Positions 41,272 through 52,719 of a DNA stretch of 64,000 bases are shown one piece after another. Both the position numbers and the translations under genes were made by a program. A model generated the notes under the pieces. It did not search any database. It had not been told where the DNA came from and was given only the letters and a program-made list of their open reading frames with translations. Numbering within the stretch: position 1 is the stretch's first letter; each line of letters begins with the position of its first letter. Where the stretch lies: NCBI GenBank assembly GCA_947184155.2, contig CAMXCT020001114.1:535471-599470 (forward strand). Reading direction: 5' to 3'. The DNA comes from Cladocopium goreaui (Eukaryota; Sar; Dinophyceae; Suessiales; Symbiodiniaceae).

Positions 41272-44200
41272 CTGGTCCTCGCCCTCTGCTTCATCCACTT
41301 GCGGTCTATCCAGCCGGAAAAGCTCCTTAGCATTGCGTCCCATACTTTTTCTGTCGGTTGTTCATAGTATTTTTCAGATCGGAATAATTCCTACCCTCTA
41401 TGAAGAACTCCACCAAGAAAACACGAATTCAAAGAATAATCTAAACATATCTAAACTGATCCAAGATTATCTATGACTCTATGATTGAGATAAGTATATC
41501 ATAACATATCCCCGATCTATTCAATTTGGGGGTCATATTTTTTTCTTGGGTGGTGGTGGTATTCTGATGGGGGAAGGGGCTAGATCTGACAAGAGTCCCT
41601 CAAGGCCTCGAAGGATGTGAGAAAGACTGCAATTGGAAGGATCAGCAGAATGAGAAAGAAGATCAATGCTACACCTGGCAGCAAAACCCACTGGTGATCC
41701 CCTGATGGTGAACCCTAGGATTTATCCCAAAAAAAAACTGTAAAGAATGGGTTGTGACGACCCATCCCCCCTGGCACAAGGTCACAGAAACTCACAAGAT
41801 TTAGATCACTAAGTTCACTAAGATATACTAAGATCACCAGGTAGAGTCAGCATTTTTTGCGCAAACAGGCCAAACAAACCCAAGATGACTTCCACAATGC
41901 CCCGGACTGCTGGCCAGCCCTTCGCCTGCGGCAGATCTGAACCACTGGGCACTCAAGGACCCAAAAAGGTTTTTGGAAATGGAGTGATATGGAGGTTTCC
42001 TAGGGGTCCCCCCAAATCATCCATTTTTGCAATTTTAGTGGGATTTTTAGTGGGATTTTCCATGAAATCAACAAAATCCAGCTATTGGGGGTACCCCCAT
42101 TGCAGGAACCCCCTAATTTTTTCTAAAGATGGAATGTAACCCTATAGCTGGAAGTAGCCAGGCTTGTGCTACAACCAGCCACCCACCAGCCAGGCCTTTG
42201 GCGAAATTCCTGCATCAAACCATCTGGATGACGTCCTTTTCTCCAAGGCCGCGTACTGTGCACACCTCAGGCACAGGATCTGGCAGAAAAGCGGTACCAA
42301 TATGGCCCAATGAAACATGTGGGAGGGGCCACATTGCAGGATATTTCTCCCAGTCCTACCTAGACTCAGTGACTGAGCCAGCAGTTCCCCAGATTTTTAG
42401 AAACATGCATCTGTTCCAACCAATGTTCTGCGGCTAAAAAATCATACCAATCCACGCGCCCCGTGATGTTTTTTTCGCAACGGCATGGCGCGTAGTTTTC
42501 CGCCTCCGTGTTTTTGTCCAACGTTCGCGTGGGGTGTTTTTGAGCCATCAGAAGAGCACCGTCTGAGTGTCTGGAGCGGCTCCACGGGGTGTTTCGGTGG
42601 CCAAGTACAAGTTCTTCAGCACCTGACAGGGGAAATTCATGGAAATTCTGCGACCAGCAAGGACGCAAGTCTCACCACTCAAGGTTGCAGGAAACTTGGG
42701 GAACAGGATGATTGCAGTGAAAATTCTTCGAAACAGTTGGGCACGTCCCCAACTTGGGTAGCCATGGGAGCCTTTGAACTTGGTCGCTTGGCACAGAAAC
42801 TCCAGTGCCACTAACTCTTGGGGGTTCCAAGTTCAACGGATACAGAATTCCAGTTTTCATCCAACGTCCATGAACAAATCCATCCAAATCCATTGAATAT
42901 TCATTTCATCCAAAAATTGCGGTCATCAAATGTCCATGAAATCATGAATTTTATATGATTTTCTCCCATAAAACATGCCAATTTCTGCCAACTTTGATTC
43001 CCGGAGCATGGTGTGCCTCAAGGGCAAGCTGACTCATCCAGCTGGCAGGTCCGCAATGGGTTCGAGCTCCTTGGATTGTCTTCCTAAACCCATAAAAATG
43101 CTAGTTTTAGCCCATGACTTTTGGAACTTCGACCATTTTTTGGTGTCATTTGATGTCATTTGGAGGGTCTAGGTTTTTTGGGAAATTATTAAATCAGGCT
43201 TGCTCCCAACATCCCAGTTACAAAGGGGGTAAATTGAGTAAATAAAGATAATAAAGAGGCAGTCAGACGCTCATTTCTCCCCCATTGCGGCCATGATGGC
43301 TACCTACAGTAGGTTGGAGCAACCTATATATTTTGTCCGTAGATATTCCAAGACCAAAACACATATCACTTATTTAAGTGCTTAGAACATATATATATAT
43401 ATGCCGGCCTCTCCTTCGAAATTCAACATGTTCAACCCATGTTTTCTGCAGTGAATTGCAACAAGCCATGAAAGATGGGGCATTCCAGACCCATCCATGA
43501 CTGGGGATGAAGCTTAGGCCCGCCCGGCGCATCAGAGAGCACCAAAGAAATTGGTACCAAAGTAAAAAGGGGTAAAACATGGTAGAACTTAGAGGGTCTA
43601 CAGATATTTCATGATATTTCTATCATTTTCTATCATGATTGCTATTTTCAGATTGTGATTGGTGGATATTGGTGGCGCTTTCCTCCACTCTCAATTCCTC
43701 ATGGACAATAGGAAAAAACCTCCGCGCAAAGCACGTGGGTCCTGTGGCGCGGAGGAAGCTGTCCAGTGAGGACCGAGATTCGTGGCAGTCCACAGCAGCA
43801 ACCAGTCCTCACCATCCTGGCAGGGGGTCCCAGGTCGTGCCCCGTGGTTAGCTAAGTTGTTTTATAACTAGCTTAACTATGCATATGCTTTAAGGATCTT
43901 TAAGGATCTTCAAGGGATAACGTATGGATAAAGTTTATCAAGCTCGAAAATGAGGGGCACCACCTTGTATAAGAGAAGCAGTAAACATCTATTCAGTACT
44001 TCATTCCAGAAAATCCCAATGACTCACTTTACCATTGCGTTGATTGTGGCTGATCCATACTACTGTGGTGGGTAAAATGAGCCCTATTCATGGCATATTC
44101 ATTCCTAATATTGGTTTATGGGAAACAGCAAACAGTTGAATCTTGTATGTATTTGGGTGTGAAAACTATGGTGCCCATGTCATTTTTCCCAAGAAAATCG

Positions 44201-47200
44201 ATCCATTCACCATGTCATACAGTGGGGGATTTTTCGGCATCCTTGAGACTCTGGGAACTCTCAGGACACTTCCAGCACACTCTCAGGATAGAGCAATGAG
44301 TGTTGTTGTTACCCCCTTGTGACTCTGGTACTTTAACATAGCGACTGAAACTTGCCCATTCATAGATGATTTATATAGCTATTAAAAATGGTAATTTTCC
44401 ATAACTATTTTAAATTACCAAAGAGTGGCGTTCTTAGCTCATATTTTTTCTTGAATTTGGAGCTGAAAGGGTCCAAACCTGTACTTGAAGCAAGGTCTAC
44501 TTAGTCTACTTGAATCTGCCAGTCAACCAGCCATTGCTGCTTGCAGTGTTTCACTACTCCAGGAGAAAACAGGGAATCCCTTCCCCTTCATGTAGAAGCA
44601 ACCCCAAAAACCTTTGTATTGGAAATGATCATGTTTGGGGACCCACGGTGATTCATTATTCCTACAGGAAGGGATAATTATGTCCATTAAATTTCATTAA
44701 TATGTTATCTTTATTGGATATAGTAATGCTGCAGTATGGAGAATGACATTAATAAATCAGCCACCCACAGAGATGCCTCTGAGCAAAGCACATCGAAGGC
44801 CTTGATTGCATTTCCTGGGCTCAGGCCAAAGTCCACTGCCCAGTCAAGTCCACTGGGGGCTTCTGGTGAAAACAAATAATTTAACTAGGATGATGATGTT
44901 TTTAGATCATAATCTAATTGTATCTGTATAATATCCTGATTCTCTATTTATTATCATGATGTTCTATCATAGCCCCAGTTCCAGGGCTTGTAAGCCAGTT
45001 CAAGAATTGTCTGTTGAGCTTCCAACCTAAATGGCTCTTTGGCTCTTTGCAATCTGATTTAAAGATTTGCACTGAGGCCAGTCACTGAGGTAAAAAACCA
45101 TGTGGTGTCCTGTAAATATTGACTGCAATCCACCAATTCACCCTGGTTGCTGGTTTCCTCGCACCATCCACATTCCAAGCCATGTCCTGCATTACCTTGC
45201 CGAACACGAATGCGTCGAATGGAGGCATGCTCTCCTTGGGACTTTTGTTCATAGAAATCATGGCTGGACGTTACGGGCAACGTGAATTAATTGCCTCAAA
45301 TTGCAAACATGCACACTAGGCGTCAAATTACCAGTAGCAGCATTGATTACCCGAATGGTTATTGAATGTTGTTGAAGATGGATTAATATCATTAACCGAA
45401 AAAGGATCCCTCTGGTGATCCTAGGGCTTTGAAAGTTTCACCCATAAATGAATTGAAATTGAAGTTCTATCCAACATGCAATGCGTGCATAATCGTATAT
45501 AGTCATAGATCTGGGTAAATTACAATATTTCACTACCTTGAATTAAGGCCATAAAAGGGGAAAGGGGATGATTTCCCGAAAATAAACCATGATTCCAGGG
45601 CTCGGTCGCGACGTGAGGTCGTGATCAAATTTACCCAGATGTTATTTGAATTCCTGGTAAATGACCAGAAAAACGACGGGCCAAGACTTCTCTGGAAGTC
45701 CTGCGGACTTTTTGCTGTTTTGAAGTCGCCAACGAAACACCGCCTGGAATCCCTTGAAGCGAAAGTGGACTCAGGCAAGTGTGAAGATAAACATATGAAT
45801 GATCTACCATCTGGTTATGACTAACAGTTTGCCATGGAAAATCACCATTTGTAATAGGTAAACCATCTATTTCTATGGGTCATTTTCCATGGCGAACTGT
45901 TAAAAAACCAGAGGGTATATAGTGTGGTCTGCCAAAGTAGGAAACCCCATGAAACCCCAAAGCGATTTCCCCATGAGAAGCCCTGTGGATCATCAACCCC
46001 ACATCTCGACGCCGGGTGGCGCAAGGTACAAGTGACCGAGGTCCCAATCTTGACGCTGCCAAAGAGTGTCTCCTGTGCTGAAAGCTTCGCAGGATGGGGT
46101 TGGTAAATGTCCGGATGTTTCACGTCACATCACCCAAATATTGGGGATATATAGGGGATATAATCTCCAACAGATACGGCTGTTTTGGTGATGTTCAAAA
46201 TCCCCAAGCCATGGGACATTTACCAAAGCCTGGTATCTTGATGGAATCTGTGGAATGATGTGGAATGGATCTGCAGTGCCCTGTGGATTCCTGGTTCTGA
46301 GCATTGTCACCGCATTGTCAACGCATTGTTTAAAAATCTCCCGCCCAAATCTCACATCCGCATGGCGTCTTTATATTGAATGCAATTGGCAATGCTTCGT
46401 AGAGTTAAGGCATGTTAAGGCTCAAAATCCTGTAACCATCGACATCAAAATAGCTGGAAACGACCGGCTGGATGTTCATCCGCTGCTTCCACAGTCCCAT
46501 GATCTCCCCATGCCAGCGGCCCATCTGTCCCAGTAAGTATCGCGATGACCATCAAAGGCGTTGCGAGCAATGTTGACGCCATTCCTTTCACCATTGGATG
46601 TGATGCTTTCTATACCTCACAGGATGGGAGGCTACATGAATCTACATGATACCCGTTGTTGGGGAATGTTCCAAAATCAAACTCCAAAGAAAGACAACGA
46701 ACGGCTTTATCAGTTCTACAGGTTTTGAAGAACCTGTCCAGTGCTGCACAGGCTTACAGTGGGTTACAGACCAACTTGGAGGAGCAATGTCTACCTCGAC
46801 CCTTCTGAAGGCTATGCCAACCTGATCAAGGTATGGATTTGGCACCTTTTTGAGCAAAGGGCCTCGGCGTAGAAACATGTATTGCAACTGAAAGGCCATC
46901 GAATTGTATCAAGTGGTTGAACTGGTCGTACAGCTCCTTGGATAGTTGTGGACAAGACAACGGCTGCCATAGAATCATAGCTGACTAGCTTGCCTTTGGA
47001 AGCAAAGAAAGTGCTAGGTGGTTTCAATATCACACAAATGAAGGTCAGTTCCTGATCATCATAACATGAATTGCAAGAAAACATGCAACGTGCAACCAAT
47101 TAATCCTGTCCCCCTAATACTAAACGCCCCCCCTTTTAATAAACACCTCAGGTAGTTTTTATTATTAGGGTGGTATTTATTATTAGGGAACCCTATTAAT

Positions 47201-50200
47201 ATAAATTTTAAAAACTAATAATAATCATAGTAATAACTGGTTTGTTCGATTTCAAAATCAATTAATTTCCTATATAACGCAATTAAAATATTGCCAAACA
47301 TTGGATTTCGAAGCGGACCCTATTAATAAAATTAAAACCTTAAATAATAATAACTAGATAAAACTAGTTTGTTTGATTTGAAAATCAATTAAATTTCCTT
47401 ATATAACGCAATTAAAATATTGCAAAAAAATTGATTTCGAAGCGGACCCTATTAATAAAATTAAAAACCTTAAATAATAAAAACTAGTTTGTTTGATTTG
47501 AAAATCAATTAAATTTCCTTATATAACGCAATTAAAATATTGCAAAAAAATGGATTTCGAAGCGGACCCTATTAATTAATAAAATTAAAACCTTAAATAA
47601 TAAAAACTAGTTTGTTTGATTTGAAAATCAATTAAATTTCCTTATATAACGCAATTAAAATATTGCAAAAAATTGGATTTCGAAGCGGACCCTATTAATT
47701 AATAAAATTAAAACCTTAAATAATAAAAACTAGTTTGTTTGATTTGAAAATCAATTAAATTTCCTTATATAACGCAATTAAAATATTGCAAAAAATTGGA
47801 TTTCGAAGCGGACCCTATTAATTAATAAAATTAAAACCTTAAATAATAAAAACTAGTTTGTTTGATTTGAAAATCAATTAAATTTCCTTATATAACGCAA
47901 TTAAAATATTGCAAAAAATTGGATTTCGAAGCGGACCCTATTAATAAAATTAAAAACCTTAAATAATAAAAACTAGTTTGTTTGATTTGAAAATCAATTA
48001 AACTTCCTTATATAACGCAATTAAAATATTGCTAAAATTGGATTTCGAAGCGTGCCCTAATAATAAATTTAAAGCCCTATAATATTAAAAAAAATCGGAC
48101 GGACCCTAATACTAAACACCCCGGGGATAACTATAGTTTTTATTATTATATAGGGGGCAGAACCCACAAATGGTAGCTTTATTTTTAAATTGTTTTCTAA
48201 AGGGGATCAATTAAAAGTCAAATTGGCCAACCTGAAATTTTCCGAACTGGGAGATGGACCCTAGTTTTTAGTATTTGGTGGACGTTTAGTAATAGGGGGA
48301 AAGGATTAATTATACAGCAAACATAGCTCAGTCCAGTTACAATGTTGTAAATCAACGCTTCCCATTCACAAGCTTCTTCTGCAATTCGAAGCCGTCAGTA
48401 CCTATTGCAGCTGCACACACCGCAAAAATCCAAGATGTTTTCGAGATATATAACATGTTTTCGTATAAATTGTAAAAATATGTATAAATAATGTATAGAT
48501 GGTTCATTATGTTCATTATGTTCATTATGTTCATTATGTTCATTATGTTCATTATGTTCATTATGTTCATTGAACATCTCCACTTCAAACAGTTGTGTGT
48601 TTTTTATTCATTTTTTTTTGGGAGCCACAGATCATCTTTTTGCCACCTCTGGGAGGTGCGACACATTCGGAGATTGGTGGTGCGACAAATCGCGGCGCGG
48701 TAAGGCTGACTCGGTTGCTGACTCGGTTTGATCTCCAAATAATTGGGGTAGAAAACAGAACCCCCAGTTTTCATGGTTTCGCACCTAAATGTTTTTGTTT
48801 TTTCTGTTCCAAATGAAACTGGAGATATCTTCCTGTTGGAACTGACCCTACGGCCCCAAAAGGTTCTCTTCAGAGGTTCTTCCAGTTGGGATCTAGAAAT
48901 CCAGGATGGCCCTGCAGTTTACCTCGCTGGATCTCATTGTTTTCCCTACGAAAATCCATGGCTATTTCTCCCCCGTTTTCAGATAGAGCCAGATATCATA
49001 TCGCTGGTTATCTCCCGATATTTGTCATGGTTACCCTCTGGGTATGACTAACAGTTCGCCATGGTATAGATGGCCCATAGAAATAGATGGTTTACCGTTC
49101 TTAAACATGGTGATTTTCCATAGTTATGTGAGTCATAACCAGATGGTAAATCCCCATATATCATATATCCACTTAGCCTGCCCCCCTGCCCTCATGTGCG
49201 AAAATCCACTTGTGGTGTTTGTGCCTGCGACACAACGCATCATGAAGGCACGTCAATTCAGCACCTTGACCTGAAAAACGGCAAGGTGGTGATGGAAGTT
49301 TCGACGGCAACCTCCATATCAACAAATTGGTTTAAGGGAAAAAAATACTGGTTTAAGCCCCATGATCTTCATGGGAAAATCGATGGTTTCCGGAGTTTCC
49401 GGTTAAGATTTTCCCTTACACCAATCCATTGACCATAATGTGTGAAAGACATCATCCCGGATGTGCATTACGGCAGTTCTGTAACATTCATATCCTCCAT
49501 TTCAGGGCAATTTATGGGCAATTTCCCTGGTAAAGTGTTGGCAAATCTAGCATACCTGGAATCGTCTGGGAATTACACGTGCGGTGACTGAAAATGCAAA
49601 TGACGTAGCCAGGACAATGCCAATGACTCACTCTACCCCGGTGTCAATGGTTGGTAAAACCACCATTTTCAAGTAGCTGCAGTAGCTTCAGAAAATGGGT
49701 CATTTTACATTTAGAGATTGTTCTGTGGGGTTGAAGCTTTATCAGCTGAACCAGTCCAAAAATGGGCTATGGACCCCCCGATGGCATCTTAATAGGGATG
49801 GGGATGATGAGCCAATCGATTTAAGAGCACCTAATTATCAAACAAATCTAAATATTCTCCATAAAAGGATCAGTAAAACTACTCAATTATTACTCAACCT
49901 TCGGTTTTGAGCCGTTGTCACAGCTGCCAATGTTAAGGTCCAAAAGCAGCTATGCCATGCTATGTAGGCACCTGATAATCAATCATGTCTGGAGGTTGCA
50001 ATGCTTGTTGTCATGATAAATATGCTCTTACTTAACTCGTATTATGAAATGGTTTTCCCTTTGTTGGGTCCATTTCACTCCAATCCCTGACTTCACATTG
50101 ACCAAGGCACAAATCCCTAGATCTGCCAGGGACATGTGCAAGTCTCGTTGTCCAAATTGCCTGGAGCCTCGACATAGAAGAACCGCATCTCGTGGAAGAG

Positions 50201-51216
50201 CAAACTCCCTGCAACGAGTTGGCTGCCACAGGTTGGCACGATGCTCATCACAACAGCCTTTGAAACATTTTGAAACCACTTAGCTGCCGTTCTCTAAAGC
50301 CTGTCTGAAATGCTGGCAGAGTTTTCTCTTGGTCATGGTTTTTTGGTCAGCATTTCGGAATTTCGAGCAATTTTTCCTCAATGGGTTCCATCAATGGGTT
50401 CCATGACCATGTTCAACAAGTGAATCATCTCAATTTCGAGCGGTTCTCCATTGCCAGCTTTGCGCCTGGAGGCATGGTCCCGAAAGGAATCCAAGGCATC
50501 GTCTGGGAGACAACCAGAGACCACCCGCAAATCTCCACTGGGTCGCACAAGGGTCACCTTGGTGTCGTTTTCAGTCACAAAGGAATGGCCAGAGGGGAAT
50601 CATTTTCACATGGCATGAACTCGTGAATGATTATAATTCAATATAATTCAGCCAGAAACTCTGGTTTCACCCCAGAATTTGAGGATTTTGGCATACTTTG
50701 ACCATTTCTTGACCGTTTCTTTGAGGTATTTCAGGAGGATCTAGGTCCTGTCTTTCAGAATGGTTTTGAAAGATGAGACAAGCACAGGCAGCTGCTCTGA
50801 TCGATCTTGTGTGGATCAAGTCATTAAGTACCACAATGTATATGGAGATGGTTGATACAAGAAAGCAAGTGTTGTTTCAATACTTTTAAAGATCCTATAT
50901 CGATTATGTTAAATCATACAGTTCTAAATCGCTTTTCACTATCTTTCAATTAATATGTGTCTGTGTCTGTTCCAAGTATGGTAAATTCCAGTACTTCACT
51001 GAACACTTGGGCCACCACCACCAAGGGCGCAGTTCCGCCCAACTCCGACGATTCCACCCCAGGCACTTCAAAGGCCTCCAGCTGGTTGATTCGGGCCGTA
51101 AGCCTGGCGACGAGAAATGGTGGCGATATGCGTGGGAAAAATCATCAAACATGGCGATGCAACTCATGGATTTTTATGGATATAACTGGGATATATAATA
51201 AGTTATATAAGCAACC

Positions 51217-51248
<32 letters not shown>

Positions 51249-52558
51249 TGTCCCACAGTGTGTGTCTACCATAAGCAGCGGAATAGGTAAAATGGATGTT
51301 AGGCCCCAGTGATTTGGTTGAACACTGGGAGTGTTGTCACCCAACAATTGGCCGAAACTAATCAAATCTGTCTATTCCTGCAACTCCCATTTCAGTCCAA
51401 AACACTTTTCCTGGGCCTCTCCAATACCATAACTATGAAAAATCACCATGCTTAATGAGTAAATTGACTATTTCTATGGCCATTATCACTAGCTATGTTG
51501 GTTTACAAACGCGTTTTTTTTTTTCATATGTGTTTCAACATCAAACAACTTGACCAATGAACAAAACATCCAACTTACTTCCCAGAACTTTGGCTTCCAT
51601 GGCCACCTGATATCCAACTGTCCAACTCTTTCACCGCCAGACTTTGGCATCACCCATCTGGGCAATGGCATCAATAGCTCAGCTAAACTTGAAATCTTAG
51701 CCAAATGTTTGGATGATATCCCCATTTATACCCATGAAATTTCATGAACGATCAATTCATATAGCACCAAAATACATGAACACCCATTAATATACCATTC
51801 AATTCCGTTCAAATCCCAGTGGAACCCATCAAAAAAATACCATTCATCATTACCAGTTAATATGCCCATTAATCCCATACCCATTAATCAGTACATATCA
51901 TACATATCCCAACAACAACTTACTGATGCTTAGTAGGGAATGGATGGGAATGGGGGTTGCTGGGATGATTATTGATAGTTCGCCGGTGGATCATTCCCAA
52001 AAATTCCCTGCGTTTAGCACCAGTAAGAAAACCATCACCATTAATATACCCATAATCCCATACCCATTAATATCCATGAATCATTAATCGTGTAATGTCA
52101 ACCCCGGATTAATAAACCATGGTTTATTAATTGGGGGGGTATTCCCCTAATAGTCATGATTTGATACTTAAATGGTACCTTCCCAATTAAACAGCCTAGG
52201 GGTTTATTAATCCAGGGTTGACATTACATCTCATACATATCCCAACAAAAACCATCTTCACCCCCAGCCCCCCACCATCCCATCATATGAGCCATGGTCA
52301 ATACTCACTATATGGTTGATGGTCATCCCATCCATAATAAGGATCCTTATAATGGTTATTATAAATCCCTATGAACCATTGGATGACTAGCCCCTATTAA
52401 TGGTTATCAACCATGAGTATTGACCATAGCTCATATCCCATCTGACACCTCTCGTTCAAGCGCTGCCGCACCGCGCGCAACACCGCGAAGTCCACCTCCG
52501 CATCGATGGCGGCTTCGAGTTCGCGCAGGGCTTGCGGGAGCCGCGTGGGCTCCGCCAT
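41272..52558 (-). CDS. Unrecognised multi-exon gene (or genes)
   Basis: Minus-strand exons chosen by AG acceptors, donors and phase: 52558-52449 (start MAEPTRLPQALRELEAAIDA), 51103-51007 (LTARINQLEAFEVPGVESSE), 50557-50408 (VTLVRPSGDLRVVSG), 50208-50161, 46524-46465 (MGRWHGEIMGLWKQRMNIQP), 46072-46037 (ETLFGSVKIGTS), 45234-45196 (ESMPPFDAFVFGK), 44862-44777 (GLDWAVDFGLSPGNAIKAFD), 43816-43774 (DGEDWLLLWTATNL), 42622-42560 (VLKNLYLATETPRGAAPDTQ), 42265-42233 (VCTVRGLGEKD), 41925-41890 (AKGWPAVRGIVE) and 41325 to about 41272 (ELFRLDRPQVDEAEGEDQ). The first four join in phase; most others are phase 0 at both ends; at least three exons are missing from the chain (before 46524, 44862 and 42622). 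I do not recognise the protein. It may be more than one gene. Confidence 0.45.
41990..42113. mobile_element. Family-4 element, divergent
   Basis: GGAGGTTTCCTAGGGGTCCCC at the left; GGGGGTACCCCCATTGCAGG and AACCCCC at the right. Confidence 0.5.
44310..44427. mobile_element. Family-1 element, decayed
   Basis: Recognised by the interior (TTTAACATAGCGACTGAAAC, AGCTATTAAAAATGG, TAATTTTCCATAA); ends ACCCCCTTGTGACTCTGGTA and TTACCAAAGAGTG are mutated. Confidence 0.5.
45508..45640. mobile_element. Family-3 inverted-repeat element, intact
   Basis: GATCTGGGTAAATTACAATA ... CGTGAGGTCGTGATCAAATT then TACCCAGAT. The 18518 copy is similar. Confidence 0.85.
45805..45917. mobile_element. Family-1 inverted-repeat element
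   Basis: TACCATCTGGTTATGACTAACAG ... CTGTTAAAAAACCAGAGGGTA. Confidence 0.75.
47098..48312. mobile_element. TTAA-flanked inverted-repeat element with internal satellite (1.2 kb)
   Basis: The left end TTAATCCTGTCCCCCTAATA then CTAAACG and the right end CGTTTAGTAATAGGGGGAAA then GGATTAA are inverted over about 27 bp (TCCTKTCCCCCTAWTACTAA, ACG), each flanked by TTAA, the target of piggyBac-type elements. Sub-terminal copies of GGACCCTAATACTAAACACC occur inside the right end. The body is an array of about seven AT-rich units with no ORF. Ends and TTAA are visible; superfamily is inference. Confidence 0.7.
47195..48060. repeat. AT-rich tandem repeat, about 120-bp unit, 7 copies
   Basis: Unit includes TAATAAAAACTAGTTTGTTT, GATTTGAAAATCAATTAAAT, TTCCTTATATAACGCAATTA and GGATTTCGAAGCGGACCCTA. 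The outer copies are the most divergent and the central ones nearly identical. Confidence 0.92.
48507..48570. repeat. (GTTCATTAT)n 9-bp repeat, about 7 units
   Basis: Perfect GTTCATTATGTTCATTATG run. It gives open Met/Phe- or Asn/Glu/His-type frames by repeat length only. Confidence 0.95.
48580..50100. other. Mostly no supported gene; one family-1 element
   Basis: A GC-rich patch at 48640-48720 and another at 48840-48930 may be exons (minus reading GHPGFLDPNW) but lack motifs. Sequence 49150-50100 shows nothing I can support. Confidence 0.35.
49032..49148. mobile_element. Family-1 inverted-repeat element
   Basis: TACCCTCTGGGTATGACTAACAG ... GTGAGTCATAACCAGATGGTA, with the intact CCGTTCTTAAACATGGTGAT centre that shows where the 6512-7348 element inserted in its copy. 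Confidence 0.8.
50408..52558 (-). CDS. First three exons of the unrecognised gene
   Basis: 52558-52449 opens with ATG and encodes a helical, charged segment (VDFAVLRAVRQRLNE) ending AG|GTGTCA; 51103-51007 completes the arginine and encodes INQLEAFEVPGVESSELGGT then PLVVVAQ, ending CAA|GTGTTC; 50557-50408 encodes CLPDDALDSFRDHASRRKAG and EMIHLLNM. All keep phase. The start codon sits in TCCGTAGCCATGG, which resembles the first 11 nt of the dinoflagellate spliced leader. Confidence 0.5.
51210..51248. repeat. (GAT)n microsatellite
   Basis: About 12 GAT triplets. Confidence 0.95.
51402..51495. mobile_element. Family-1 element, remnant
   Basis: ACTATGAAAAATCACCATGC, GAGTAAATTGACTATTTCTA and CTAGCTATGTTGGTTTA resemble the family interior; both CCCTCTGG ends are lost. 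Confidence 0.4.
52093..52228. mobile_element. Family-6 inverted-repeat element
   Basis: TAATGTCAACCCCGGATTAA, TAAACC at the left and GGTTTATTAATCCAGGGTTGACATTA at the right are inverted over about 26 bp. Single copy in this window. Confidence 0.75.
52284..52437. mobile_element. Family-7 inverted-repeat element
   Basis: CATATGAGCCATGGTCAATACTCA and TGAGTATTGACCATAGCTCATAT are inverted, followed inwards by TATGGTTGATGGTCATC / GGTTATCAACC. It lies 12 bp from the end of exon 52558-52449. Confidence 0.7.
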
Positions 52559-52607
52559 GGCTACGGACCATGGAGGTGGCGAAGGGGGGGTAGTGCCACT
52601 GGCAGTC

Positions 52608-52715
52608 ACTGGTAACGGTTTGCTATTGAACATGGCCCATGAAAATCGTTGATTTAGTTGATTTACCTATGCAAAATAGTGATTTTCCATAGTTATGTTA
52701 GTTTACCAGAGGGTA
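52608..52715. mobile_element. Family-1 element, left end lost
   Basis: GGTAACGGTTTGCTATTGAACATGG ... TTAGTTTACCAGAGGGTA. Confidence 0.7.
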
Positions 52716-52719
52716 CACC

